From Vitreoscilla sp. (GTDB lineage Bacteria > Pseudomonadota > Gammaproteobacteria > Burkholderiales > Burkholderiaceae): a stretch of 15,637 bases of DNA. Positions 7,874-15,637 of this stretch are shown one piece after another (the first letter of the stretch is position 1; each line of letters begins with the position of its first letter). The notes beneath the pieces were generated by a model, which made no database searches, had not been told where the DNA came from, and saw only the letters and a list, made by a program, of their open reading frames with translations. The translations under genes and the position numbers were made by a program. Where the stretch lies: positions 1 through 15,637 of the forward strand of contig JACMOG010000628.1 of assembly GCA_014378125.1 (NCBI GenBank), in the 5' to 3' direction.

Positions 7874-9501
7874 TGAGCAAGACGTTGACAAAGAAGGCGA
7901 GCTGGAAGGCTCTCACCAGCCACCACCGCAAGATCGCGAAGAAGCACCTGCGCGAGCTGTTCGCCGAGGACGCCCAGCGCGGCACGCGGCTGACGCTGGA
8001 GGCGGTGGGCCTGTACCTCGACTACTCGAAGAACCGCGTCAACGACAAGACGATGGAACTGCTGGTGGCCCTCGCCGAGGACTGCAACCTGCAGGAACGC
8101 ATCGACGCGATGTTCCGCGGCGACCGCATCAACATCACCGAGAACCGCGCCGTGCTGCATGTCGCCTTGCGCGCGCCGAAGTGGCAGCAGGTGATGCTGG
8201 ACGGCGTCGACGTGGTGCCGGGCGTGCACGAGGTGCTCGACCGCATGGCCAGGTTCGCCGACCAGGTGCGCGACGGCCGCTGGCGCGGCTACACCGGCAA
8301 GAAGATCCGGCACGTCATCAACATCGGCATCGGCGGCTCCGACCTCGGCCCCGTGATGGCCTACGAGGCGCTGCGCCACTACGCGCACGCCGAGCTCGAC
8401 TTCCGGTTCGTGTCGAACGTCGACTCCACCGACCTGCTGGAAGCAACCCGCGGGCTCGACCCGGCGCAGACGCTGTTCATCGTGTCGTCGAAGACGTTCA
8501 CCACGCTGGAGACGATGACCAACGCGAAGGCCGCGCGCGACGCGCTGGTGGCCCAGCTGGGCAGCGAGGACGCTGTGGCGCGCCACTTCGCGGCGGTGTC
8601 CACCAACGCCGATGGCGTGGCGAAGTTCGGCATCGCGCCGGACAACATGTTCGGCTTCGAGGACTGGGTGGGCGGGCGCTACTCCATGGACTCGGCCATC
8701 GGGCTGTCCACGATGATCGCCGTCGGGCCCGACAACTACCACGCGATGCTGGCCGGCTTCCACGAGATGGACGAGCACTTCCGCAGCGCGCCGCTGGCGC
8801 AGAACCTGCCGGTGCTGCTGGGCCTGCTCTCGCTGTGGAACAACGACTTCTTCGGCTTCTCCACGCTGGCGGTGCTGCCCTACGAGCAGTACCTCAAGCG
8901 CTTTCCGGCCTACCTGCAGCAGCTCACCATGGAGAGCAACGGCAAGCATGTCACGCTGGACGGCGAGCCGGTGAAGGCCGACACGTCGCCGGTGGTGTGG
9001 GGCGAGCCCGGCACCAACGGCCAGCACTCGTTCTACCAGCTCATCCACCAGGGTACGCGCATCGTGCCGTGCGACTTCATCGGCTTCTGCACCGCGCTGT
9101 CGCCCATCGGCGGCCAGCACGACCTGCTCATCGCCAACCTCATCGCGCAGGCCGAGGCGCTGGCCTTCGGCAAGACGGCGAAACAGGTGGAGGACGAAGG
9201 CGTGGCGCCCGAACTGGTGCCGCACAAGGTCTTCGAAGGCAACCGCCCCAGCAACACGATCCTGGTGGACTCGCTCACGCCCGCGGCGCTGGGCAAGCTG
9301 GTGGCGCTGTACGAGCACAGCGTGTTCACGCAGGGCGCCCTCTGGAACATCGACTCGTTCGACCAGTGGGGCGTCGAGCTGGGCAAGCAACTGGCGTCGA
9401 AGGTGATTCCCGAGCTCCAGAGCCCGCACGACCCCGAACTGGCGCACGACAGCTCCACCAACGCGCTGATCCGCCGCTACCGCCAACGCCGCAACGCCTG
9501 A
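7873..9501 (+). CDS. pgi: Glucose-6-phosphate isomerase
   Basis: This 542-residue enzyme interconverts glucose 6-phosphate and fructose 6-phosphate. Motifs include the substrate-binding [25 protein letters not shown], signature 1 around [23 protein letters not shown] with catalytic Glu354, [13 protein letters not shown] with His385, and signature 2 ending [15 protein letters not shown] with Lys505. These match Glu355, His386 and Lys514 of E. coli. The ATG at 7873 overlaps the zwf stop (TGATG), so translation is probably coupled. The open frame extends further upstream through zwf, but that part is antifamily shadow sequence. In this cluster Pgi would return fructose 6-phosphate to Zwf or feed phosphoketolase. 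Confidence 0.98.
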   Translation: MSKTLTKKASWKALTSHHRKIAKKHLRELFAEDAQRGTRLTLEAVGLYLDYSKNRVNDKTMELLVALAEDCNLQERIDAMFRGDRINITENRAVLHVALRAPKWQQVMLDGVDVVPGVHEVLDRMARFADQVRDGRWRGYTGKKIRHVINIGIGGSDLGPVMAYEALRHYAHAELDFRFVSNVDSTDLLEATRGLDPAQTLFIVSSKTFTTLETMTNAKAARDALVAQLGSEDAVARHFAAVSTNADGVAKFGIAPDNMFGFEDWVGGRYSMDSAIGLSTMIAVGPDNYHAMLAGFHEMDEHFRSAPLAQNLPVLLGLLSLWNNDFFGFSTLAVLPYEQYLKRFPAYLQQLTMESNGKHVTLDGEPVKADTSPVVWGEPGTNGQHSFYQLIHQGTRIVPCDFIGFCTALSPIGGQHDLLIANLIAQAEALAFGKTAKQVEDEGVAPELVPHKVFEGNRPSNTILVDSLTPAALGKLVALYEHSVFTQGALWNIDSFDQWGVELGKQLASKVIPELQSPHDPELAHDSSTNALIRRYRQRRNA

Positions 9502-9508
9502 AGAGCCC

Positions 9509-11155
9509 ATGGCCCAGATCATCTCCCCCCTCGCCGGCAAGCCGGCCCCGCGCTCGTCGCTGGTCGACATCCCCAAGCTGGTCAGCGCGTACTACTCGAT
9601 CACGCCCGATCCGGCAGAGCCGTCGCAGCGCGTCGCGTTCGGCACCTCGGGTCACCGCGGCAACGCGTTCGACGCGTTGTTCAACGAGCGCCACGTGCTG
9701 GCCATCACGCAGGCCATCTGCGACTACCGCAAGGGCAAGGGCATCGACGGCCCGCTGTTCATCGGCATCGACACGCACGCGCTTTCTGAGCCCGCGCTGC
9801 GCAGCGCGCTCGAGGTGCTGGCCGCCAACGGCGTGGACACCATGCTGGCGATGAACGACGAGTACACGCCCACGCCGGCGGTGTCGCACGCCATCATCAC
9901 GCACAACCGCGAGCGCACGTCGGGCCTGGCCGACGGCATCGTGGTGACGCCGTCGCACAACCCACCCGACAACGGCGGCTTCAAGTACAACCCGACCAAC
10001 GGCGGCCCGGCGGCCGACGACATCACCAAGGGCGTGCAGAACGCCGCCAACGCCTATCTCGAGAAGGACCTGGCGGGCGTGAGGCGCATGACCTACGCGA
10101 AGGCCCTGGCCGCGCCCACCACGCATCGCCGCGACTACCTCGGGTGGTACGTGGCCGATCTCGGCAACGTGGTCGACATGGCCGCGATCCGCGACTCGAA
10201 GATCCACCTGGGTGTCGACCCGCTGGGCGGCGCCGGCGTGCACTACTGGAGCCGCATCGCCGACCAGTACCGGCTCGATCTCACCGTGGTGAGCGACGTC
10301 GTCGATCCCACCTTCGGCTTCATGACCATGGACTGGGACGGCAAGATCCGCATGGATCCGTCGTCGCCGTATGCGATGGCGCGCCTGGTGGACCTGAAGA
10401 GCCAATTCGACGTCGCCTTCGCCTGCGACACCGACCACGACCGCCACGGCATCGTCACGCGCAGCGCCGGCCTGATGTCTCCCAACGCGTACCTGGCGGT
10501 GGCCATCGACTACCTGTTCCGCAACCGCCCGCAGTGGGGCGAGAACGCCGCCATCGGCAAGACGGTGGTGTCCTCGCGCATGATCGACCTGGTCTCGCAA
10601 CGCCTGCAGCGCAAGATGATCGAGGTGCCCGTCGGCTTCAAGTGGTTCGCCGCGGGGCTGGCCGACGGCAGCCTGGGCTTCGGCGGCGAGGAGAGCGCGG
10701 GCGCCGCGTTCCTGCGCCGCGACGGCACGTCGTGGACCACCGACAAGGACGGCCTCACGATGGCCTTGCTGGCCGCCGAGATCACGGCGAAGACCGGCAG
10801 CGACCCGGGCGCGCTGTACGAGAAGATGACGCAGGAGCTGGGCAAGCCCGTATCCGACCGCGTGGAGGCGCCGGCCGACGCGCAGCAGAAGAAGCGCCTC
10901 TCCGCGCTGGCGCCCGACGCGATCACCACCAAGGAGATCGCCGGCGAGCCCATCACCGAGGTCACCGCCACGGCGCCCGGCAACGGCGCGGCCATCGGCG
11001 GCATCCGCGTCAGCTCGAAGAGCGGCTGGTTCGCGGCGCGTCCGTCGGGCACCGAGGAGATCTACAAGATCTACGCCGAGAGCTTCGAAGGCGAGGCGCA
11101 CCTGAAGCGCCTGCTGGACGAGGCGCAGGCGCTGGTGGACAAGGCGATCGCGTAG
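9509..11155 (+). CDS. pgm: Alpha-D-glucose phosphate-specific phosphoglucomutase
   Basis: This 548-residue enzyme interconverts glucose 1-phosphate and glucose 6-phosphate through a phosphoserine. The catalytic loop VVTPSHNPPDNGG gives Ser149, the Mg2+ site is DTDHD at 307-311 followed by RHG, the sugar-binding loop is GEESAG at 393-398, and the phosphate-binding loop is RPSGTEEIYKIYAES from 511. N-terminal FGTSGHRG is also present. The length and motifs match the E. coli Pgm class and not the phosphomannomutase/AlgC class. It begins seven bases after pgi with GAAGAG as ribosome site. As last gene of the operon it links the pentose phosphate module to glycogen, nucleotide-sugar or exopolysaccharide pools. 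Confidence 0.97.
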   Translation: MAQIISPLAGKPAPRSSLVDIPKLVSAYYSITPDPAEPSQRVAFGTSGHRGNAFDALFNERHVLAITQAICDYRKGKGIDGPLFIGIDTHALSEPALRSALEVLAANGVDTMLAMNDEYTPTPAVSHAIITHNRERTSGLADGIVVTPSHNPPDNGGFKYNPTNGGPAADDITKGVQNAANAYLEKDLAGVRRMTYAKALAAPTTHRRDYLGWYVADLGNVVDMAAIRDSKIHLGVDPLGGAGVHYWSRIADQYRLDLTVVSDVVDPTFGFMTMDWDGKIRMDPSSPYAMARLVDLKSQFDVAFACDTDHDRHGIVTRSAGLMSPNAYLAVAIDYLFRNRPQWGENAAIGKTVVSSRMIDLVSQRLQRKMIEVPVGFKWFAAGLADGSLGFGGEESAGAAFLRRDGTSWTTDKDGLTMALLAAEITAKTGSDPGALYEKMTQELGKPVSDRVEAPADAQQKKRLSALAPDAITTKEIAGEPITEVTATAPGNGAAIGGIRVSSKSGWFAARPSGTEEIYKIYAESFEGEAHLKRLLDEAQALVDKAIA

Positions 11156-11196
11156 AAGGGAGCCTGTCCAGTTACATTTGCAGGCAATCTCTCTTC

Positions 11197-11211
11197 AGGA
11201 AGATTGCCTTG
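11197..11211 (+). promoter_or_regulatory. Ribosome binding site that fixes a TTG start for the Tricorn-like gene
   Basis: AGGAAG at 11197-11202 stands six bases before a TTG at 11209-11211. Translation from this TTG gives a typical signal peptide, and no ATG or GTG in the frame fits as well. The 53-bp gap after pgm shows no clear terminator or promoter. Confidence 0.65.
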
Positions 11212-14018
11212 CGCCTCTGGATCTCCGCAGCGCTGCTGCTCGTTTCATCGCTCTGCTCGGCGCAGTCGTCGCCCGGATACCTGCGCTTTCCCAGCGTGCA
11301 TGGTGACACCGTGGTGTTCACCGCCGAAGGCGACCTGTGGCGCACCACCACGGCGGGCGGGCCCGCCGCGCGGCTGACCAGCCGGGCCGGCGACGGCGTG
11401 CGCGGCGCGATCTCGCCCGATGGCCAGTGGCTCGCCTACACCGCCGCCTACGACGGCCCCGCCGAGCTCTACGTGATGCCGCTGGCCGGCGGCATTCCGC
11501 GGCGCCTCACCTGGAGCGGCGAAGGCGCGCAGGTGCGCGGCTGGACACCCGGCGGCGAGATCCTCGTCGCCACGTACCGGGCCAGCACGCTGCGCGAGCC
11601 GCAGCTGGCCATCGTCTCGCCGGCCACGTCGGCCATGCGCAAGCGCTGTCCGGCGACCGCCTGGTCTACGAGCAGGGCGCGGCGCTGCACGTGCTCGACC
11701 TGGCCGGCGGCGCCACCGCCGCGCTGGCGATCTCGCTGACGTCCGACTTCGACCAGATGCGCGAGCAATGGGTCAAGCACCCGCTGGAGCAGTTCACCCA
11801 CCTGGCCGTGTCGGCCACGGGCGACCGCGTGGCGCTCACGGCGCATGGCCACGTGGCGCTGGCCGGCGTCGGCACGCTGCGCCGCGTCGACCTGTTCGAG
11901 CCGCCCGCCAGCCGGCTGCGCAATGCGGTGTTCATGCCCGATGGCAAGAACGTGCTGGCGGTGTCGGACGCGAGCGGCGAGAACGAGTTGTGGTTGCTGC
12001 CCGCCGACGGCCGCGGGCCCGGACGCAAGATCACCAGCGGCGCCGACGTGATCCGCTGGCAGGCGGTGCCGTCGCCGGACGGGCGCTGGATCGCGCACGA
12101 CGACAAGAACGCGCGGCTGTGGCTGCTGGACGTGGCCAGCGGCAAGGACGAGGTGCTCGAACGCCGCAACGGCAGCGACCACCAGTTCTATGACCACTTC
12201 GCGTGGTCGCCGGACAGCCAGGCGCTGGCGGTCGAGGAGACGCCCGACGTGGTCGAGATGCAGCGGCACCAGATCGTGCTGTACCGCATCGCCGATCGCA
12301 GCCGCCACGTGCTGACGTCCGGACGCTATTCGAGCGCGGCCCCGGCGTTCAGTCCGGACGGCCACTGGATGTGGTTCATCTCCAGCCGAGACTTCCAGCC
12401 GCTGGGGGGTTCGCCCTGGGGCGACCGCGACATGGGCCCGTTCTTCGATCGACGCGAAGGCGTCTACGCCGTGTCGCTGCAGCCGGGCCAGCGCTTTCCG
12501 TTCCAGGCCGCCGACGAGCTGGAGCCCGCGAAGGCGGAGTCGGCCGCCGCGGCAGCGAGTGCGGCCAGCGCGACCAGCGCGACCAGCGGCACCGTGCCGG
12601 CCTCCGCCGCGGCCTCGGCCTCGGCCGTGGCGGAGGTTCACCTGCCCGCCATCGTGTGGGCCGGTCTCGCGGAGCGCCTGCACCAGGTGCCGCTGCCGGC
12701 CGGCAACTACACCGACCTCGATGTGGACGCCAAGCGCCTGTGGCTGCTGGAGGCCGAGACGAGCGCCGACCACAAGACGTCGCTGAAGACGCTGGCGCTG
12801 GGTGCCGCACGGCGCGGGCGAGGTGTTGCTGTTCGGTGCCGAGCCGAAGCCGCCGGCGGACCAGGGCAAGGCCGCGGTGCGGGTGGACGACTGGCAGTTC
12901 GCCGTCGAGCCCGCGGACGAATGGCGCCAGATGTTCCTCGACGCATGGCGCATGCATCGCGACTGGTTCTACGACACCCGGTTGCACGGCGTGGACTGGC
13001 TGGCGGTGCGCCACAAGTACGCGGCGCTGCTGCCCCGCGTCACCGACCGGGCCGAGCTGGAGGATCTCACGCGGCAGATGGTGGCCGAGCTGTCGCTGAT
13101 GCACTCGCAGGTGGGCCTCGGCGAGCGGCGCCCGAGCGACGTCGACATCCGCTCGGGCGTGCTGGGCGCCGACTTCGAGCGCGTGCCCGAGGGCGCGCGC
13201 ATCCGCAGGATCTGGCGCGGCGATCCGGAGCGCGTGTTCTCGCTGGGCCCGCTGGCCCGCGCGGAACTGGGCGTGGCCGAGGGCGACATCGTGACGGCCG
13301 TCGACGGCAAGCCCGTGGCGGCCGTGCCCGACATCTCGATCCTGCTGCGCGACAAGGAGGGCAAGCAGGTGCTGCTCGACACCCTGGATCGCAAGGGCGC
13401 GAAGCATCGCGTGATCGTGGTGCCCACCTGCACCTGGACGCCATGGGCGGCGGCGACCTGTCGGAGTTCGTGCGCGAGTTCTACGCGGCCTGCACCGCCG
13501 AGGGCCTGATCATCGACGTGCGCGACAACGACGGCGGCAGCATCGACTCGATCCTGATCGAGAAGCTGATGCGCCGCTCCTGGGAAGTCTGGCAGTCGCG
13601 CGACGGCACGCGCGAATCCAACATGCAGGGCGCGTTCCACGGCCACGTCGTGGTCATCACCAACCAGGGCACGTATTCGGACGGCGAGACGTTCGCCGAG
13701 GCCATCAAGCGCCTGAAGCTGGGCACCGTGGTGGGCATGCGCACGGCAGGGGCGGGCGTCTGGCTCGACGACGACAACCGCCTTTCCGACGGCGGCATCG
13801 CCCGGGCCGCGCAGAGCGTGCAGGTGGCGCTCGACGGCGCCCGCCTGATCGAGGGCGTGGGCGTGGTGCCGGACATCGAGGTGGACAACCTGCCGCACGC
13901 CACCTTCGAGGGCCAGGACGCGCAGCTGGACATGGCGATCAAGGTGCTCAAGGACCAGCGCGCCGCGTCGCCGTGGCCTGTGATCCCACCCTACGCCTAT
14001 CCGCCGCAGGTTCGATGA
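11209..14018 (+). pseudogene. Tricorn-like S41 protease with N-terminal beta-propeller, disrupted by three frame changes
   Basis: Tricorn proteases are large (about 1050-1100 residues): beta-propeller repeats, a PDZ domain and a C-terminal serine peptidase. Here the parts occur in order but in different frames. Part 1 (11209 to about 11640) has a signal peptide (MRLWISAALLLVSSLCSAQ) and the first propeller blades. Part 2 (about 11640-12800) continues the propeller (ALSGDRLVYEQGAAL onward) and an Ala/Ser linker. Part 3 (12802 to about 13428) holds the core domain with the catalytic-type His (AELSLMH, codon 13102) and a PDZ domain. Part 4 (about 13425-14018) holds the peptidase core HLDAMGGGDLSEF, GLIIDVRDNDGGS, the nucleophile YSDGE (Ser codon 13677) and IEGVGVVPDIEVDNLP. 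Junction 1 appears to lack about 130-150 residues and junction 3 about 25-30; junction 2 fits one missing G near 12801. A read or assembly error cannot be excluded, especially at junction 2. Confidence 0.85.
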
Positions 14019-14449
14019 AACGCCTCCACGCCCTCGCCTTCGCCACCTTCGCGCTGTGCGGCAGCGCGCACGCCGTCGACGTCTGGAAGTGGACCGACAG
14101 CAAGGGCGTCGTCCACTACGGCGATCGCCCGGCCTCGGGCGCGGCGGCGTCCACGCTGAGCGTGCCCGGCGGCGGCAACAGCCCCGAGGAACAGGCGGAG
14201 GCCGAGGCCAGCCTGGAGGCGTCGCGGGCGAAGCTCGCGGAGCCCGTCTATCCGACGAATTCGTATCGCTGGAGACAGCGGGCGCAGCCGGTGCAACGCC
14301 CGGCCCAGTCGGGTTGCGCCACGGCGTGGGCCCAGTACGACGCGGCGCAGGCCTGCTTCGACGCGCACCGCGTGGCGGGTGGAAAGGGCGTCACCGGTGG
14401 CGGCGACATCGTTTGCCGCGAGGTATCGCAGCCAGGCTGCGCCCGTTGA
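14015..14449 (+). CDS. DUF4124 domain-containing secreted protein
   Basis: This 144-residue protein has a clear signal peptide (residues 1-20, ending SAHA) with cleavage predicted before VDVWKWTD. Residues 21-40 form the DUF4124 core (VYKWTDAdGvvhYsDrP-like: VDVWKWTDSKGVVHYGDRPA), which is common in secreted betaproteobacterial proteins of unknown function. A charged Glu/Ala-rich stretch follows. The C-terminal part has four cysteines (GCATAW, ACFDAH, VCREV, PGC), suggesting disulfides in the periplasm. The ATG at 14015 overlaps the Tricorn stop (ATGA), with CAGG upstream; an in-frame start at 13973 would add 14 residues and spoil the signal peptide. Its translation was probably coupled to the now broken upstream gene, so its expression may be affected. 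Confidence 0.85.
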   Translation: MKRLHALAFATFALCGSAHAVDVWKWTDSKGVVHYGDRPASGAAASTLSVPGGGNSPEEQAEAEASLEASRAKLAEPVYPTNSYRWRQRAQPVQRPAQSGCATAWAQYDAAQACFDAHRVAGGKGVTGGGDIVCREVSQPGCAR

Positions 14450-14458
14450 GCCCGTAGA

Positions 14459-14478
14459 GCCCGCGTCGAGGCGCGGGC
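14459..14478. terminator. Hairpin between convergent genes, possible terminator
   Basis: GCCCGCG at 14459-14465 and CGCGGGC at 14472-14478 form a perfect 7-bp G/C stem with a six-base loop. It begins ten bases after the DUF4124 stop and lies eleven bases before the stop of the convergent gene, the usual place for a bidirectional terminator. No T-run follows on either strand, so intrinsic activity is uncertain. Confidence 0.5.
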
Positions 14479-14488
14479 CCGGCGTGCC

Positions 14489-15082
14489 TCAGCGCCCGTT
14501 TGCGCGGCGCCCGACGCCCGGCCACTCCTGCAGCGGCCCCAGGCCCACGGCCGACAGCGGCACCGGTTGCGTCGGCGCGAGCATGTCGGACAACGGCACC
14601 TGCGCCGACTCGTCGCCGTCGTAGACGCCGTTGCGCAGCCGCAGGGGATACAGGCACTCGAGGCCCGCCAGATCGGCCGGGGGCTCCTGCTCGCGGACGA
14701 TCCAGTGGATGGCCGTGCTGCTGCGGTGCCGCTCGGCGGCCAGCGTCTTGGCGACGTGGCTCAGCGCCACCGGGTGCGACGCATCGGTGCCCGACAGGTC
14801 GAGCGCGAGATTGCCGGTCTGGCGGCGGAACACGCCGGACGGCGGCTGCTCGGCGGCATGCGCCCACACGAAGTGGCTGGGAATCATCTCGCCGGCGGTG
14901 GCCACGCGGTCGGGGAACATGCCCACGTCCAGCATCAGCTTGTCGAGGATCGTGCGCGTCTTGTAGAACTGCGGCTCGCGCATGCACTGGAAGTAGAAGT
15001 GGATCTCGACGCCCGGCGGCACGGGCCACAGCGCGGCATCGAATTTCATGCCGCATCCGGAAACAACATAGGTCTTGGTCAT
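14489..15082 (-). CDS. Protein of unknown function, possible Stv-like domain
   Basis: This 197-residue protein is not one I recognise securely. It has no signal peptide or membrane segment. The N-terminal part, YVVSGCGMKF (5-14) and VPPGVEIHFYF (21-31), resembles the putative adhesin Stv-type domain, where a small S-G-H-G-like motif precedes a VP-G-x-IHFY strand; here Cys10 stands where His is usual. The rest contains a WAHAAEQPPSGVFRR segment, HWIVREQEPPADLAGLECL and an Arg-rich end. I chose the ATG at 15082 because the protein then begins with the conserved strand; an upstream in-frame ATG at 15130 adds a polar stretch. The ribosome site is weak. Codon use matches the neighbours, so the frame looks truly coding. 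The coding call is firm; the domain call is tentative. Confidence 0.7.
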   Translation of the reverse strand: MTKTYVVSGCGMKFDAALWPVPPGVEIHFYFQCMREPQFYKTRTILDKLMLDVGMFPDRVATAGEMIPSHFVWAHAAEQPPSGVFRRQTGNLALDLSGTDASHPVALSHVAKTLAAERHRSSTAIHWIVREQEPPADLAGLECLYPLRLRNGVYDGDESAQVPLSDMLAPTQPVPLSAVGLGPLQEWPGVGRRANGR

Positions 15083-15132
15083 CGAATTCTTGTCTTGCGC
15101 CCGCGCGGGTCGATCCGCGGGGCTGTCCACAT

Positions 15133-15156
15133 GGATACCCGTGGCCCTATGTATCC
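15133..15156. repeat. Small inverted repeat in the leader of the unknown gene
   Basis: GGATAC at 15133-15138 and GTATCC at 15151-15156 are exact inverses separated by 12 bp. The repeat lies 51-74 bp upstream of the start at 15082. It could be an operator or a leader stem; short repeats like this also arise by chance. Confidence 0.3.
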
Positions 15157-15203
15157 CGGGCCATCACACATGACGTGATCTTGCCAGCTTCCCCGCCGAA
15201 AGC

Positions 15204-15225
15204 CTGTCAGACGCCCGTCCGACAG
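15204..15225 (-). other. Nine-pair hairpin between the methyltransferase and unknown genes
   Basis: The minus-strand transcript can fold 15225-15217 against 15212-15204: eight Watson-Crick pairs plus one G-U wobble, closing a four-base GGGC loop. It lies 60 bases after the methyltransferase stop. No T-run follows, so it may be a weak terminator, or an operator at the start site of the downstream promoter. Confidence 0.45.
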
Positions 15226-15226
15226 C

Positions 15227-15255
15227 TGTAAAAGTCGGCATGAAAGCGATTTCAA
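15227..15255 (-). promoter_or_regulatory. Sigma-70-like promoter candidate for the unknown gene
   Basis: On the minus strand TTGAAA (15255-15250) is followed after 17 bp by TTTACA (15232-15227). The -35 is close to consensus and the -10 matches three of six. The region is noticeably richer in A/T than the surrounding genes. The predicted start near 15220 falls in the hairpin at 15204-15225 and gives a leader of roughly 135 nt. Confidence 0.4.
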
Positions 15256-15284
15256 TGTTTCAACCGGAGCCTGCCGCGCCTGCA

Positions 15285-15637
15285 TCAAGTGGCGAAATAT
15301 CTTCTGGGCGCTGCAGGCAGCGCCGCGTGGACGGCCGCCTCGGTCACGCGGCCGATCAGCAGGATCGCGGGACTGCCGAATCCCTGCGACGCGACGACGT
15401 CCACCAGGCTGCCCAAGGTCGCCGGCGCCGAGCGCTCGCGCTCGCTGCCCACGTGCTGGACCACCGCCGCCGGCAGCTCGGGCGGCAGCACGCGCAGCAG
15501 CCGTTCGGTGATGGTGCGGATCTGCGCGATGCCCATGTAGACGACCAGCGTGACGCCCGCGGCCGCGGCCCGGCCGATGGCCTCCCAGTCCTGGCCCTCG
15601 GACTCCTCGCGCGTATGGCCGGTGACCAGCAGCACGC
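15285..15637 (-). CDS. Uroporphyrinogen-III C-methyltransferase-like protein, C-terminal part
   Basis: The start lies beyond the right edge; the last 117 or so codons are visible. The sequence fits the C-terminal half of tetrapyrrole methylases of the SUMT class: LLVTGHTREE, then DWEAIGRAAAAGVTLVVYMG with the typical YMG motif, an ELPAAVVQHVGSERERSAPAT segment and FGSPAILLIGRVTEAA. SUMT uses SAM to methylate uroporphyrinogen III at C2 and C7, giving precorrin-2 for siroheme and cobalamin. The protein ends soon after the conserved domain, so this is a stand-alone CobA-type enzyme or the C-terminal domain of a fusion such as CysG; the window cannot tell which. Other cobalamin methylases are possible but fit the YMG region less well. 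Confidence 0.85.
   Translation of the reverse strand, partial: VLLVTGHTREESEGQDWEAIGRAAAAGVTLVVYMGIAQIRTITERLLRVLPPELPAAVVQHVGSERERSAPATLGSLVDVVASQGFGSPAILLIGRVTEAAVHAALPAAPRRYFAT

Noticed and set aside
7756..9576. Long minus-strand open frame opposite pgi, with similar ones opposite zwf and pgm
   Set aside because: These are shadow frames of well-supported genes, lack family motifs, and cross gene boundaries without regard to start or stop signals.
12530..12640. An Ala/Ser/Thr-rich repeat region as a separate repeat element
   Set aside because: It is an imperfect low-complexity linker inside the broken protease gene, with no exact DNA repeat unit beyond short GCGACCAGC copies.
11640..13430. 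Programmed frameshifting in the Tricorn-like gene
   Set aside because: Two of the three junctions also lack protein segments present in the family, and I see no slippery heptamer with a downstream structure at them. Loss of function or assembly error explains the pattern better.
15161..15180. An ATCAC/GTGAT palindrome as a CRP/FNR-type site
   Set aside because: Only five bases match in each arm, and the core does not fit the TGTGA-N6-TCACA or TTGAT-N4-ATCAA patterns in orientation or spacing.
1..15637. tRNA or rRNA genes, CRISPR arrays, transposases, phage genes, toxin-antitoxin pairs or defence genes
   Set aside because: I looked on both strands and saw no supporting sequence; nearly all the DNA is covered by ordinary metabolic or hypothetical genes with uniform codon use.

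Overview
The window is a very G+C-rich, gene-dense piece of a bacterial chromosome. Several features point to a betaproteobacterium of the order Burkholderiales: a DUF2917 gene divergent from a GntR/MocR-type regulator, a DUF4124 secreted protein, strong third-position G/C in every real gene, and tightly packed operons. I see no tRNA, rRNA, CRISPR array, insertion sequence or prophage gene.

Layout. (1) Positions 1-631 hold a divergent pair: the 5' end of a GntR-type regulator (minus) and a small DUF2917 gene (plus). Between them lies a perfect 10-bp inverted repeat that is a good operator candidate. (2) Positions 635-5236 hold a minus-strand operon read ackA - xfp - class I fructose-bisphosphate aldolase, with start and stop codons overlapping or one base apart. 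(3) Positions 5237-5418 are a 182-bp divergent promoter region. (4) Positions 5419-11155 hold a plus-strand operon gnd - zwf - pgi - pgm with gaps of -1 to +7 nt. (5) Positions 11209-14018 hold a Tricorn-like S41 protease gene that is broken by three frame changes, at least two of which also lack expected protein segments. (6) A DUF4124 gene overlaps its stop codon. (7) A hairpin near 14459-14478 separates this from a minus-strand gene of unknown function (14489-15082). (8) The 3' end of a uroporphyrinogen-III C-methyltransferase-like gene (minus) closes the window.

How the genes work together. The two divergent operons form one central-carbon module around glucose 6-phosphate and fructose 6-phosphate. 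Pgm links glucose 1-phosphate to G6P, and Pgi links G6P to F6P. Zwf and Gnd oxidise G6P to ribulose 5-phosphate with reduced cofactor. Phosphoketolase splits xylulose 5-phosphate or F6P to acetyl phosphate plus a triose or tetrose phosphate, and acetate kinase can harvest ATP from acetyl phosphate. The aldolase joins or splits the C3 and C6 pools. Enzymes needed to close the routes are absent from the window (6-phosphogluconolactonase, ribulose-phosphate epimerase, transketolase/transaldolase, FBPase) and must be encoded elsewhere if the pathway is complete.

The points most worth checking are the phosphoketolase module divergent from the oxidative pentose phosphate genes, a run of ten G that replaces conserved phosphoketolase residues, the degraded Tricorn gene, an 18-bp in-frame duplication in the regulator's DNA-binding domain, and the operator-like repeat beside it. 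I found no clearly new defence or mobile system.
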